Shown here: positions 26,975-38,549 of the stretch, piece after piece
Layout: the number at the start of each line of letters is the position of its first letter
Position numbering within the stretch: position 1 is the first letter of the stretch
DNA from: Fodinicola feengrottensis
Lineage (GTDB): Bacteria; Actinomycetota; Actinomycetes; Mycobacteriales; HKI-0501
Length of the DNA: 64,000 nucleotides
Direction: 5' to 3'
NCBI RefSeq assembly: GCF_010993775.1
Contig: NZ_WOTO01000003.1
Span: 124,001 to 188,000, forward strand
Notes under the pieces: model-generated
What the model saw: only the letters and a program-made list of their open reading frames with translations
Database searches by the model: none
Told to the model about the DNA's origin: nothing
Translations under genes and position numbers: made by a program

Positions 26975-27873
26975 ATGACTGAACCGCCGGGCCATTTGAG
27001 GATCGGCATCGTCGGAGCCGGCCGCGTCGGAGTGGCGTTGGGCGCGGCGCTGATGCGAGTGGGCCACCACGTGGTCGCGGCCTCCGGAGTCTCGGACGCG
27101 TCCCAGCGGCGAGCCGAACAGTTCCTGCCGGGCGTACCGCTGTTGCCGGTCCCGGAAGTGGTCGCCGACGTGGATCTCGCGCTGCTGACGGTCCCTGACG
27201 ACGTGCTCCCGGGGCTGGTGTCCGGGCTGGCCGAGACTGGTGGGTGGCAGCCGGGCCGGCTGGTCGCGCACACGTCCGGGGCGCATGGGCTTGGTGTGTT
27301 GGCGCCGGCCGCGTGGGCCGGGGCACTGCCGATGGCGCTGCATCCGGCGATGACGTTCGTCGGGCGACCCGAAGACGTGGACAAGATCGACGGAGTGGCT
27401 TTCGGGGTGACCGCTCCGGAGCCGGTGCTGCCGGTCGCCGAGGCGCTGGTGCTGGAGATCGGCGGCGAGCCGATCCCGATCGCGGACGAGTTCCGGCCGC
27501 TCTACCACGCGGCGCTGGCGACCGGCGCGAACCACCTGGTCACGCTGGTCACCGAGGCCGCCGACCTGCTCCGCCGAGCCGGCGTTGGGCAGCCTGAGCG
27601 GCTGCTCGGCCCGTTGCTGGGCGCGGCGCTGGACAACGGGCTGCGGCTGGGCGACGCGGGGCTGACCGGGCCGGTTTCCCGCGGTGACGCCGACACCGTG
27701 CGCACGCATCTGGACACACGCTGGCCGCGCACGCGCCGGAGACGCTCGCCGGCTATGTGGCGATGGCCCGCCGGACGGCCGACCGGGCGATCGCGTCCGG
27801 CCGGCTCGCGCCCGAGGACGCGGAGCGGCTGCTGGATGTGCTGGCCGCCCGGTCCAACGGTGCCCGCGCGTGA
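26975..27873 (+). CDS. Rossmann-fold/DUF2520 protein (frame-disrupted)
   Basis: About 300 residues. N-terminal NAD(P)-binding fold [20 protein letters not shown], then [18 protein letters not shown] and the DUF2520 region ([34 protein letters not shown]). An indel near 27720 leads into [20 protein letters not shown] and the stop at 27871-27873. It occupies the place of M. tuberculosis Rv3603c immediately before panC, and its stop overlaps the panC GTG. Context suggests a role connected to pantothenate or ketopantoate metabolism, but activity is not established. Confidence 0.83.
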
Positions 27874-28730
27874 CCGGGCAGATCGGTGCGCCGGCGGAAC
27901 GGTTGCTGACGCCTCCGGTCGTACGCGATCGGGACGCCCTCGCGGCTGCCCGCGACCGGCTGCCGGGTCCGGTGGCGGTGGTGATGACGATGGGTGCCCT
28001 GCACGCCGGCCATGCCGCTTTGCTGCGCCAGGCGCGGGCCAGGGCAGCCTCGGTGATCGCCACGATTTTCGTCAATCCACTGCAGTTCGCGCCCACCGAA
28101 GACCTCGACCGCTATCCGCGTACGCTGAAAGCCGACCTGGAAATCTGCGTGCGGGAACAGGTTGATCTGGTTTTCGCGCCGACCGCCGCGGTGATGTATC
28201 CGGCCGGTCCGCCGCAGGTCCGGGTGCAGCCGGGTCCGCGTGGGGAAATCCTGGAAGGCGCCTTTCGTCCCGGATTTTTCGGCGGTGTCCTGACAGTCGT
28301 CTCCAAGCTGTTGCATCTGACCGCTCCCGATGTCACGTTTTTCGGGGAAAAGGACTATCAACAGCTGATGATGGTCCGCCAGCTGGTCACTGACCTGAGC
28401 ATGGACATTGAAGTCGTCGGGGTGCCTATCGTACGCGAGCCGGACGGTTTGGCTCTGTCCAGCCGAAACGCGTACCTGTCGCCCCGCGAACGCCGTTCCG
28501 GTTTAGCGCTGTCAGCGGCCTTGCGGGCTGGCGTGGCGGCGTCCGGTCAGGGCCCGGTCGCAGTGCTGGCGGCCGCAACCGCGGTGTTGGCCGCCGAGTC
28601 CACTGTGGACGTTGACTACTGCGAGTTGACCGATCCATCGCTCGGCCCGCCGCCAGCGAAAGGGCCGGCGCGATTGCTGATAGCCGCCAAGGTTGGCGCC
28701 ACCCGGCTGATCGACAACACACCGCGTTGA
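27870..28730 (+). CDS. panC: Pantothenate synthetase
   Basis: Intact, 286 residues from a GTG overlapping the previous stop. Joins pantoate and beta-alanine using ATP, via a pantoyl-adenylate, in the cytosol. The nucleotide-binding HxGH motif is in [49 protein letters not shown] and [16 protein letters not shown] (the KMSKS-like region) follow in the usual order. panD, which often follows in actinobacteria, is absent: coaX starts 14 bases after the stop. Confidence 0.96.
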   Translation: MTGQIGAPAERLLTPPVVRDRDALAAARDRLPGPVAVVMTMGALHAGHAALLRQARARAASVIATIFVNPLQFAPTEDLDRYPRTLKADLEICVREQVDLVFAPTAAVMYPAGPPQVRVQPGPRGEILEGAFRPGFFGGVLTVVSKLLHLTAPDVTFFGEKDYQQLMMVRQLVTDLSMDIEVVGVPIVREPDGLALSSRNAYLSPRERRSGLALSAALRAGVAASGQGPVAVLAAATAVLAAESTVDVDYCELTDPSLGPPPAKGPARLLIAAKVGATRLIDNTPR

Positions 28731-28744
28731 AGCTGGGGCGCTAA

Positions 28745-29509
28745 GTGCTGCTCTGCATCGACGTCGGCAACACCCAGATCGTGCTGGCCACCTTCGACGG
28801 CGCGAAACTGGTGCACTCGTGGCGGATGCGTACGGACGCGCGCCTCACCGCCGACGAGCTGGCACTGACCTTTCGCGGCCTGCTCGCGGCGGACAGCGTC
28901 GACATCACCGGAATCAGTGCCTGCTCAACCGTGCCGGCCCTGCATCGCGAGCTCAATGTCATGCTTCGCCGCTACTACCAGGACATTCCGACGCTGGTGG
29001 TGGAGCCGGGCGTACGCACCGGTGTCGCGCTCAACGTCGACAATCCGCGCGAGGTGGGCACCGACCGGGTGGTCAACACCCTCGCCGCCTACACCCTCTT
29101 CGGCGGCCCGGCGATCGTGGTGGACTTCGGTACGTCCACGAATTTCGACGTGGTAGGACGAAAAGGAGAGTTCCTCGGCGGCGCTTTGGCGCCTGGTATC
29201 GAGATTTCCCTGGACGCGCTGGCCTCTCGCGCTGCCCAACTGCTGAAAGTGCCACTGGTCGCACCCCGCGGGGTGATTGGCAAGAACACCGTCGAGGCGC
29301 TCCAGTCGGGAATGCTCTACGGCTTCGCCGGCCAGGTCGACGGCATCGTCACCCGGATCGCCGCCGAACTCGGCACCCCGATCCCGACCGTCGTCGCCAC
29401 TGGCGGCCTCGCCCCGCTGGTCGTCTCCGAGAGCGCCACCATCACCCACCACGAGCCGGCTCTCACCCTGATCGGCCTCCGCCTCGTCTACGACCGCAAC
29501 TCTCCGTAG
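28745..29509 (+). CDS. coaX: Type III pantothenate kinase
   Basis: Intact, 254 residues, GTG start. First step of coenzyme A synthesis, ATP-dependent phosphorylation of pantothenate. ASKHA-fold signatures: phosphate loop CIDVGNTQIVLATFDG, the PGVRTGVAL and GTDRVVNTLAAY region with catalytic aspartate, VDFGTSTNFDVVG, and GGALAPGIEISLDALASRAA. Together with panC it gives two steps of one pathway in one operon. Matches Rv3600c in position. Confidence 0.95.
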   Translation: MLLCIDVGNTQIVLATFDGAKLVHSWRMRTDARLTADELALTFRGLLAADSVDITGISACSTVPALHRELNVMLRRYYQDIPTLVVEPGVRTGVALNVDNPREVGTDRVVNTLAAYTLFGGPAIVVDFGTSTNFDVVGRKGEFLGGALAPGIEISLDALASRAAQLLKVPLVAPRGVIGKNTVEALQSGMLYGFAGQVDGIVTRIAAELGTPIPTVVATGGLAPLVVSESATITHHEPALTLIGLRLVYDRNSP

Positions 29510-29532
29510 CCTCCTGAAGTCGCATGGATTTT

Positions 29533-29596
29533 CGTCGAGTGTGGGACTTTGTTCCGCGCTCGACGTCGAGTGTGGGTTAAAGTCCCGCACTCGACG
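29533..29596. repeat. Paired-hairpin intergenic repeat, copy 2
   Basis: Two 33-bp palindromes (29533-29565 and 29564-29596), each with arms cgtcgagtgtggg and cccgcactcgacg or close variants. Same family and design as 13751-13810, and again between convergent genes (coaX and the methyltransferase). Confidence 0.78.
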
Positions 29597-29617
29597 CCAG
29601 CCGAGCGCAACTCTCCG

Positions 29618-30403
29618 TCAGGTGCGGGTGGAGCGGTACGTGGAGGCGATGTACGGCAGGTCGAGTTGTTGTTGTTGCGCGTCGACGGGCGCGTTGCGCA
29701 GCACCAGGGTCTGTACGCGGCCCAGCAGCGCGTCCCGCTGTGGGGTGTCCAGGGTGGCCACCGTCGATCGGGACCGAAGCAGGTCGAGCAGGTCGGTGAT
29801 GGTCAGCCGCTGCTGGTGATGGAAGCGCTCGTGTTCGGGAACGTTGAACCACGGCCCCAGGTCCCGCTCACTGCCAGCGCCGTTGAAACCGTTGCCGTTG
29901 AAGCCGTTGCTCGTACGGTCGTACGCGTCCAGCTCGCTGCCCAGCTGCGCGATCCAGCTGGTCCGCTCGTCCAGCAGGTTCCAGATCAGCCCGAGCGCCC
30001 CGCCCGGCCGCAGCACCCGCCGGCCCGGGCCATCTCGGGTTGGCGATGTCCGGGTCGAACCAGTGGTAAGCCTGCCCAACGACCACCGCGTCCACCGCGC
30101 CGTCGTCCAGCGGGATGCTCTCCGCGGACCCCCTTCCAGCACCCGGGTCCCGGGCAGCGCGGCCGCGAGCGCCTCCCGCATCGGGGTGCTGGGTTCCACC
30201 GCGACCACCTCGAAGCCGAGGCCGGCCAGCACTCGGGTCAGCTTGCCCGTACCAGCGCCCAGGTCCAGCACGGTCCCGCCGGCGGGCACGGTCGCGAGCA
30301 TCCACTTGACCGCCTCGGCCGGATAGTCGGGCCGGGTCCGCTGGTAGAGCTGCGCAACAGCGCCGAAGGACAGCCGACGACGATCCCATCCCTGACGGTC
30401 CAT
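29618..30403 (-). CDS. Class I SAM-dependent methyltransferase (frame-disrupted)
   Basis: About 262 residues. Motif [20 protein letters not shown], motif [16 protein letters not shown], a middle segment recovered in another frame ([20 protein letters not shown]), and a C-terminal part [15 protein letters not shown]. Two compensating indels (about 30120 and 30020) flank the middle segment. Of the UbiE/type-11 kind acting on small molecules; substrate unknown. The ATG at 30403 was preferred because a TAGGGT box ends 6 bases upstream. Confidence 0.83.
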   Translation of the reverse strand: MDRQGWDRRRLSFGAVAQLYQRTRPDYPAEAVKWMLATVPAGGTVLDLGAGTGKLTRVLAGLGFEVVAVEPSTPMREALAAALPGTRVLEGGPRRASRWTTARWTRWSLGRLTTGSTRTSPTRDGPGRRVLRPGGALGLIWNLLDERTSWIAQLGSELDAYDRTSNGFNGNGFNGAGSERDLGPWFNVPEHERFHHQQRLTITDLLDLLRSRSTVATLDTPQRDALLGRVQTLVLRNAPVDAQQQQLDLPYIASTYRSTRT

Positions 30404-30409
30404 CTCCAC

Positions 30410-30415
30410 ACCCTA
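30410..30415 (-). promoter_or_regulatory. -10 box of a leaderless methyltransferase promoter
   Basis: TAGGGT on the minus strand, 6 bases before the ATG at 30403. It is back to back with the lysS -10 box at 30460-30465, giving overlapping divergent promoters in about 70 bases. Confidence 0.45.
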
Positions 30416-30459
30416 GAGGTCATCGGAGGCCGGTGGGATGGCTCGAGACGGCCGATGGC

Positions 30460-30465
30460 TACCCT
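30460..30465 (+). promoter_or_regulatory. -10 box of a leaderless lysS promoter
   Basis: TACCCT ends 7 bases before the GTG at 30473. No Shine-Dalgarno is present, and the upstream in-frame ATG at 30455 would overlap the box. This decides the lysS start. Confidence 0.55.
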
Positions 30466-30472
30466 CGAGTAC

Positions 30473-31978
30473 GTGACTGAGCAGCCCATTTCCGAAGCCG
30501 ACGACCTGCCAGAGCAGCTGCGGGTGCGCCGGGACAAGCGGGAGCGGATGCTGGCCGAAGGCGTCGAGCCATATCCGGTCGGTTTCCCGCTCACCACCAC
30601 CCTGGGTGAGCTGCGGCGAAAGTACGCCGACCTGGCGACCGACACCGCGACCGCGACACCGTCGGGGTGGCTGGCCGGGTGATTTTCTTCCGGAACGGCG
30701 GCAAGCTCTGCTTTCGCCACCCTGCGGGCCGGTGACGGCACCGAGCTGCAGGTGATGATGATGATCTCTGGCCAAGGTCGGGGAGCAGGCCCTCGCGGAC
30801 TGGAAGTCGCTGGTCGACATCGGCGACCACGTCGGCGTCCAGGGCGAGGTGATCACGTCTCGGCGCGGCGAGCTGAGCGTGCTGGCGGACAGCTGGGCGA
30901 TCACCGCGAAGGCGCTCCGGCCGCTGCCAGTGGCGCACAAGCCGATGAGCGAGGACTCCCGCGTCCGCCAGCGGTATGTGGACCTGATCGTACGGCCGGA
31001 CGCCCGCTCGATGGCCCACATCCGGTCCACCGCGGTGCACGGCCTGCGGGACTCGCTGCACCGCCGCGGCTTCATAGAGTGGAGACCCCCGTTACTGCAG
31101 GCGGTTCACGGCGGCGCCACCGCGCGGCCGTTCACCACCCACTACAACGCTTTCGACGTGGATGTCTACATCCGCATCGCGTTGGAGCTGTTCCTCAAGC
31201 GCTGCACGGTCGGCGGCATCGACAAGGTGTTCGAGCTCGGCCGGGTGCTGCGCAACGAGGGCGCCGACTCCACCCATTCGCCCGAGTTCACCATGCTTGA
31301 GGTCTACGAGGCGTACGGCGACTACAACACGGTCGGCACCCTCACCCGCGAGCTCTACCAGGAGACCGCGCAGGCCGTCTTCGGCTCCACCACGGTCACC
31401 CGGCTGGACGGCACCGAGCTGGATCTGGGGGCGGCGTGTGGCCGTCGTTGTCGCTGTACGAGCTGGTGTCCACCGCGGTGCAGGACGAGGTGACGCCGGA
31501 GACCTCGGTGGACACCCTTCGGGCGTACGCGGAGAAGTTCGACGTCCAGATCCCGCCGCACGCCACCCACGGCAAGCTGGTGGAGGAGCTGCTGGAGGCG
31601 CTCTGCGACGACCAACTGCAGGACCCGGTGTTCGTCCGGGACTATCCGTTGGACACTTCGCCGTTGACCCGGTCGCATCGCAGCAAGCCGGGAGTCACCG
31701 AGAAATGGGACCTCTACATCGGTGGTATGGAGGTCGGCACCGGCTATTCCGAGCTGGTCGACCCGGTCATCCAGCGGCAGCGCCTGCTGGAACAGTCGCT
31801 GGCCGCGGCTGGCGGCGACCCCGAGGCCATGCAGCTGGACGAGGACTTCATTCGGGCCCTCGAATACGGCATGCCGCCGACCGGCGGGATGGGAATGGGC
31901 GTCGATCGGATGCTTCAGGTCTTCACTGGCCGAGGAATCCGGGAAACGATCCTTTTCCCGTTCGTACGACCTGAGTAG
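30473..31978 (+). CDS. lysS: Lysyl-tRNA synthetase, class II (frame-disrupted)
   Basis: About 500 residues: N-terminal OB-fold anticodon-binding domain ([20 protein letters not shown] and on), then the class II catalytic core with motif 2 ([20 protein letters not shown]) and motif 3 ([16 protein letters not shown]). The segment [20 protein letters not shown] is the lysine pocket region. At least four indels (about 30660, 30705, 30765 and 31428) split it. Because a lysyl-tRNA synthetase is essential, this points to sequence error. Matches Rv3598c by position. It lacks the membrane domain of LysX. Confidence 0.92.
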
Positions 31979-32012
31979 TCCCGCTACCCGCTGTCGCCCT
32001 ATCACCCGTACG

Positions 32013-32027
32013 CCCGGTTTTACCGGG
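32013..32027 (+). terminator. Short hairpin after lysS
   Basis: cccggt-ttt-accggg, 36 bases after the lysS stop, with flanking cacccg/cgggtg able to extend the pairing loosely. No T-run follows, so it is a weak terminator candidate. The rest of the 200-base gap to the next gene is AT-richer and may hold that gene's promoter. Confidence 0.35.
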
Positions 32028-32178
32028 TGTCGTCGATACCCACTACCCATTTAATGCGGCTTGGGCGATTTTTGGCGAAAGTCATTTACAACACCTATTA
32101 GCACGAGGTAGGAAGTTCCCGACCGACACAGCCGCGGTGTTCCAGGTCACAACCCCCCAGCACCGAGAGGAACTTCCG

Positions 32179-32743
32179 ATGAGCAGGACAGCGATCCGGC
32201 GGGGCGTCAGGATGTCGTTGGCGGCGGCGGGCGGTTGGCGCCGCGCTGCTGGCGGCACCGGCGGCTTACGGTGGCACTGCGAGTAACTCCAGTGATCTGC
32301 TGGCGCCCGGCACCCACGTGCCGGCGTCCGTGGTGACACCGAAGAACTGCGGGTCCATCCCGGGCAACGCGGACGACAACGTGCTGCGGATCCTGCGGGA
32401 CGTGAGCAACCAGCGGGGCGTCGACGGTCGCGTACGACTGTCCGTCTTCGAAACCGCGTGGGTGGAGTCGCATGCCAACAACCTGAACTGTGGCACCGGC
32501 GACTCGATTGGCGTCTTCCAACAGATCCCACGGTTCTGGTGCCCGGAGGACCGCAACAACTGCCTGGACGTGGCGCACGCCGCCAACAAGTATCTCGACC
32601 AGGCCATCCCGAACGCGGCCAACAACCCCGGCTGGTCGGCCGGCCGGGTCGCCCAGAGCGTGCAGCGGTCCGCCTTCCCGGACCGGTACGACCAGGCGCA
32701 GGGCACCGCTCAGGACCTGATCAACCGTTCCAACGGTCTGTAA
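32179..32743 (+). CDS. Secreted lysozyme-like/transglycosylase-fold protein (frame-disrupted)
   Basis: About 188 residues. ATG 32179 follows gagagg. The signal peptide (TAIRRGVRMSLAAAGG, then VGAALLAAPAAYG) is broken by one indel near 32235. The mature domain shows the SLT-like catalytic glutamate in LSVFETAWVESHANNL, GDSIGVFQQIPRFWCPEDRN with paired cysteines, and AANKYLDQAI. This resembles the NlpC-free resuscitation/lysozyme-like peptidoglycan hydrolases of actinobacteria. It interrupts the lysS-lsr2 synteny of mycobacteria. Confidence 0.72.
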
Positions 32744-32763
32744 ACGGATTCTGTATAGATTCT

Positions 32764-32793
32764 GCGGCCCTCGCCCGATCCGGGTGGGGCCGC
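32764..32793 (+). terminator. Terminator-like hairpin after the lysozyme-like gene
   Basis: gcggccc pairs with gggccgc, with inner complementarity (cccgatccggg), starting 20 bases after the stop codon. No T-run follows; GC-rich hairpins of this kind commonly end transcripts in actinobacteria. Confidence 0.5.
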
Positions 32794-33047
32794 TGACCGT
32801 GCCCGGCCCGTCGCTGCAGGTGGTAAACGCAGGCAGGGGTAAGCTCCGTCGGCGGGCGGTGCTACCGAGTCGGGACGCGCGCCATGACGCGGACCCGCTG
32901 GGCCTGGATGCGTCGCTCACCCGGCGTGAGACCTGACTCGACCGGCGGTTGAGGCCGGCGGCCCTGCCAGGCAGGTGTTCCAAGGATGAGAATGTCCTCA
33001 AGAAGCAGTCATTGCCGGACATTCCTGCGGGGAAGGAAATCAACGCG

Positions 33048-33398
33048 GTGGCGCAGCGTACCGAAATTATCCTCATCGACGATGTCGACGGCGGGAAGGC
33101 CGACGAGACCATCCGCTTCGCGCTCGACGGGGTGGCGTACGAGATCGACCTGTCCAACAAGAACGCGGCGAAGCTGCGTGACCAGCTCGCGACGTATGTC
33201 AGCGTGGCCCGTAAGGCCGGCAAGGCGCGCGCCCCGACCCGCCCAGCCGTACGCCCGGCGCCGACTGTTCCGACGGTGACCGCGGACCGCGAGCAGAACC
33301 AGGCCATCCGGGCCTGGGCCAGGAAGAAGGGCCTCGCGGTCAGCGACCGCGGCCGGATTCCGGCCGAGATCATCGAGCAGTATCACTCGCAGTCCTGA
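33048..33398 (+). CDS. lsr2: Lsr2 nucleoid-associated xenogeneic silencer
   Basis: Intact, 116 residues from GTG 33048 (ggaaggaaa upstream). N-terminal dimerisation domain ([20 protein letters not shown], then [20 protein letters not shown]) is followed by a basic Pro-rich linker and the C-terminal DNA-binding domain [20 protein letters not shown] with the RGR AT-hook-like loop that enters the minor groove. It bridges and silences AT-rich DNA. It lies between lysS and clpC, as in Rv3597c. Confidence 0.96.
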   Translation: MAQRTEIILIDDVDGGKADETIRFALDGVAYEIDLSNKNAAKLRDQLATYVSVARKAGKARAPTRPAVRPAPTVPTVTADREQNQAIRAWARKKGLAVSDRGRIPAEIIEQYHSQS

Positions 33399-33422
33399 CC
33401 GCACTTGTGGTCTGTCCGGCCG

Positions 33423-33440
33423 GTTTCGCTGACGGCGTAC
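33423..33440 (+). promoter_or_regulatory. ClgR operator upstream of clpC
   Basis: gtttcgctgacggcgtac matches 17 of 18 positions of the ClgR consensus WNNWCGCYNANRGCGWWS. ClgR activates clp protease genes in Corynebacterium, Streptomyces and mycobacteria. The site lies about 305 bases before the clpC start, in a 347-base gap that otherwise contains no recognisable gene, so a long leader is implied. Confidence 0.6.
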
Positions 33441-33745
33441 AGCAGTCAGGATGGGAACGGCCCAGAACGACGTTGTTCCCGGTGACGGGCTCGCGATTGC
33501 CTGTCTGATCGGCTGGTTGCCGGTCGCAAATGACTGTTCTGACGAGTTTGGTATCCAACCCCCGACTAGAGTGTTCAAGACGGGCCCCACACAGGGGTTC
33601 GGCGGCCACACGGTGCCGACAGGCGCACCTCCCGGCGCGGCAGTGACGCACTGCCGAGGGGTGGCCAGACGGGCACGCAGTGCCGATGGGCACGACAGGC
33701 GCTATGCGGTGCAAGGTGCCGGCTGGCATGTGAGGAGCACGAGGG

Positions 33746-36287
<2,542 letters not shown>

Positions 36288-36300
36288 TCCGCGCTTGACA

Positions 36301-36338
36301 GCAGAAAGGCCGGGTCCGCGAGGGCCCGGCCTTTCTGC
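36301..36338 (+). terminator. clpC terminator
   Basis: Perfect 14-bp stem gcagaaaggccggg / cccggcctttctgc with a 10-base loop, 13 bases after the clpC stop. The ascending arm ends in tttctgc. Strong intrinsic terminator candidate, also usable by the opposing deacetylase gene. Confidence 0.85.
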
Positions 36339-36410
36339 GTACGAGCAACCCCAGCGGACTCGACGTTGTCGTCGGCCGCACGACGAGAATGTCGGGTTCG
36401 CGAAGAAGTG

Positions 36411-37446
36411 CTAGTCCTTGGCGGTCGTCGTCGGGGAGGCATGCGCTTTGGGCGGCGGCCGCGGCGGCCGCGGCGGACTGGGACGCCTGTGCGGCGGCGA
36501 CGTCCGGGCAGAGCGGGCCGGATATCGGGGTCACCGGCTTGGGCACCACCAGGGACGGGTGCGGGCCGGTCTTGGGGGCTCGGGTCTGGTCCAGGTAGTC
36601 GCTGAGCCGGCCGACCGAGTAGCCGGACTGCTGGATCGCCGCCAGCAACGTTCGGTAGTCGTGCTCGAAGTTCTGGGTGAAGTGCATCAGCAGGATCATC
36701 CCGGGCTGCAACGGGTTGCCCGCCCCGAACTGATGCTGCGCGATGCAGAGCACGCCGTCGATGACCGACGCCTCCCACATCACCGACACCTGGTAGCCGC
36801 ACTGCTTCGCGGTCCGCAGGGTGGTCTGGTCGTACGTCCCGTACGGTGGCCGGAACCATTTCGGGGTGCTGCCGAAGATCTGCTTCAGCTGCACCGCGGA
36901 GTTGCACAGCTCCGAATGCTGCACCTTCTCCGACCGGCCCTTGAGGCCGCCGTACGGGTGGTTCACGGTGTGGCCCTCGACCCGCGCGCCGTCGGCCACC
37001 AGACTCTTGAAGTAGAGCGGGGTCTTGGCGGCGGTCTTGCTGATCAGGAACAGCGTGGCCGGCAGCTTGGTGGCCGCGAACAGCCGCGGCGCGGCCGGGT
37101 TCGGGAAGGTGCCGTCGTCCATCGTGATGAAAACGATCTTCTTGTCGGTCGGGATCCGGGTGACCACCGGCACCTCAGGCCCGCTGTCGTTGAGCCGGAT
37201 CGCGGCCGGCGGCGGGGCCGCCAACGGGATCGTCGGCAGCGGCGCGAGAGCCGGATACGTGACCGCTGGGGGCGGCTCGGCCGACGGGGTCTGCGCGGCC
37301 TCGCCGGGATGCCGCAGGTGTGAGGTGAGCGGCACCGCGACCACCAGGACGACCGCTGCGAGAGCGGCCGCGATGGCGACCCACCAGCCCGGCCGCATTT
37401 TCCGTCGCGGCGAGGCGGCCGGCGGTTGCGTCATTTCCGGCCGCAT
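36411..37446 (-). CDS. Membrane-anchored polysaccharide deacetylase 1 (NodB domain; 3' frame break)
   Basis: About 345 residues. N-terminal anchor [20 protein letters not shown], a Pro-rich linker, then the carbohydrate esterase 4 domain: metal-ligand aspartates in [11 protein letters not shown], the histidine motif [23 protein letters not shown], and [10 protein letters not shown]. The C-terminus carries an Ala/Gln-rich tail. Shifting frame at about 36437 gives the plausible end SPTTTAKD at 36411 instead of reading into the terminator. Such enzymes remove N-acetyl groups from peptidoglycan or other cell-surface glycans. First transcribed of three tandem paralogues is the furthest downstream one on the plus coordinate. 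Confidence 0.86.
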
Positions 37447-37539
37447 TGTTTGTCGGCACCGGGCGGTAAAAGAATAGTCACCAAAACATTCACTGCCATT
37501 CCGGTATGGAGTTTCGTTTCTCGCGATGATACGCAGCGC

Positions 37540-38376
37540 TCACGGAGTCTTTGCGGGGACTGGCAGGTAGTCCTGTAGAACGGCTGGCGTCAGGCCGGCT
37601 TTCTTGATTGCCCACAACACCGCGGCGAAGTCACGTACGAAGGCGACCCGGAAGTGCATCAGAATGATGTCGCCGGCATGCACCTTTTGGTCCGGTCGCT
37701 GGTAGAAGACCTTGCCGTTGTCGGTGGTTTCCCGCCACAGCACCAGATAGCTCAGCCCGCAGGCGGCCACCATTTTCTGGGTGGTCGAGTTGTAGTCGCC
37801 GTACGGCGGCCGGAAAAGCGTCGGGCGCTTGCCGAAAAGTTTCTGATACTTGTCCGCGATGGGACAGATTTCCTGCTTCTGTCGGGCCGCCGAAAGCTTC
37901 GGCATCTCCGGGTGGGTCTGGGTGTGGTCCTCGATCCGGGCGCCGGCGTCCTGCAGGCCGCGGAAATAGGCCGGATCGGGATCGACGTCGTTGCCCATCA
38001 GGAAGAGCGTCACCGGCACGCCGGCCTTGCGCAGCATCGCGGCGGCCTTCGGGGTTCGTACGGCCCCGTCGTCCATCGTGATGAACGCGACCTTCTGGGT
38101 GGTGGTGATCTCGTGCAGCGCCGGCACCTCGCCGGGCGGCGCGGTCAGCTTGGTCGGCTGCGCCGGCGGGGCCGGGTCGAAGGCTGGTACGGCCGGGAGC
38201 CCGTCGGCGGTGGAGCCGGGATCGGCCCGGCTGGGCGTGGGACTCGGCTGCACGGTGGGCTGGCCGGCAGCGCTGCCGCTGGGCGTACCCCCGCCGCTGG
38301 GCTTGGTGGCGCCGCAACCGGCGGCCAGCAGGCAGATGGACACGAGTGCGGCGGCGACGGCGCGGTGACGGTACAC
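37540..38376 (-). CDS. Polysaccharide deacetylase 2, lipoprotein (NodB domain)
   Basis: Intact, 278 residues. GTG 38376 follows ggaaagg. The signal ends in the lipobox LLAAGC, and the Pro/Ser/Gly-rich linker leads to the esterase 4 domain (VAFITMDDGAVRTP, EDHTQTHPEMP, FRPPYGDYNSTTQKM, IILMHFRVAF). Unlike its neighbours it is anchored by lipid, not by a transmembrane helix. The metal triad Asp-His-His is complete. It may act on the same glycan at a different layer. Confidence 0.9.
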   Translation of the reverse strand: MYRHRAVAAALVSICLLAAGCGATKPSGGGTPSGSAAGQPTVQPSPTPSRADPGSTADGLPAVPAFDPAPPAQPTKLTAPPGEVPALHEITTTQKVAFITMDDGAVRTPKAAAMLRKAGVPVTLFLMGNDVDPDPAYFRGLQDAGARIEDHTQTHPEMPKLSAARQKQEICPIADKYQKLFGKRPTLFRPPYGDYNSTTQKMVAACGLSYLVLWRETTDNGKVFYQRPDQKVHAGDIILMHFRVAFVRDFAAVLWAIKKAGLTPAVLQDYLPVPAKTP

Positions 38377-38417
38377 GGATCCCTTTCCGGGCGTTCCCTG
38401 CGATGGATGGTGGTCCG

Positions 38418-38459
38418 CAACGCCCGTTGCCTGCGCCGGACGCAAGCAACGGGGCGTTG
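38418..38459 (-). terminator. Hairpin between deacetylases 3 and 2
   Basis: caacgcccgttgc pairs with gcaacggggcgttg (one unpaired G), loop of 15 bases. It lies in the 173-base gap after deacetylase 3 and before deacetylase 2 on the minus strand. Could terminate the first or form the leader of the second. Confidence 0.45.
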
Positions 38460-38549
38460 CGAACAACGCACAGGCCCTTCACAGCAAAGACGGTCGACCG
38501 ACCCGCTGAGTTGGCTGGTCGGGCAATTGTGACCCAACCGACACCTGGC

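Noticed and set aside
29541..30682. Plus-strand ORFs preceding lysS
   Set aside because: They extend the lysS frame upstream through antisense methyltransferase sequence; the leaderless promoter places the start at 30473.
31979..32178. c-di-AMP (ydaO) riboswitch before the lysozyme-like gene
   Set aside because: Such switches often precede actinobacterial wall hydrolases, but I could not find the conserved ydaO core in this leader.
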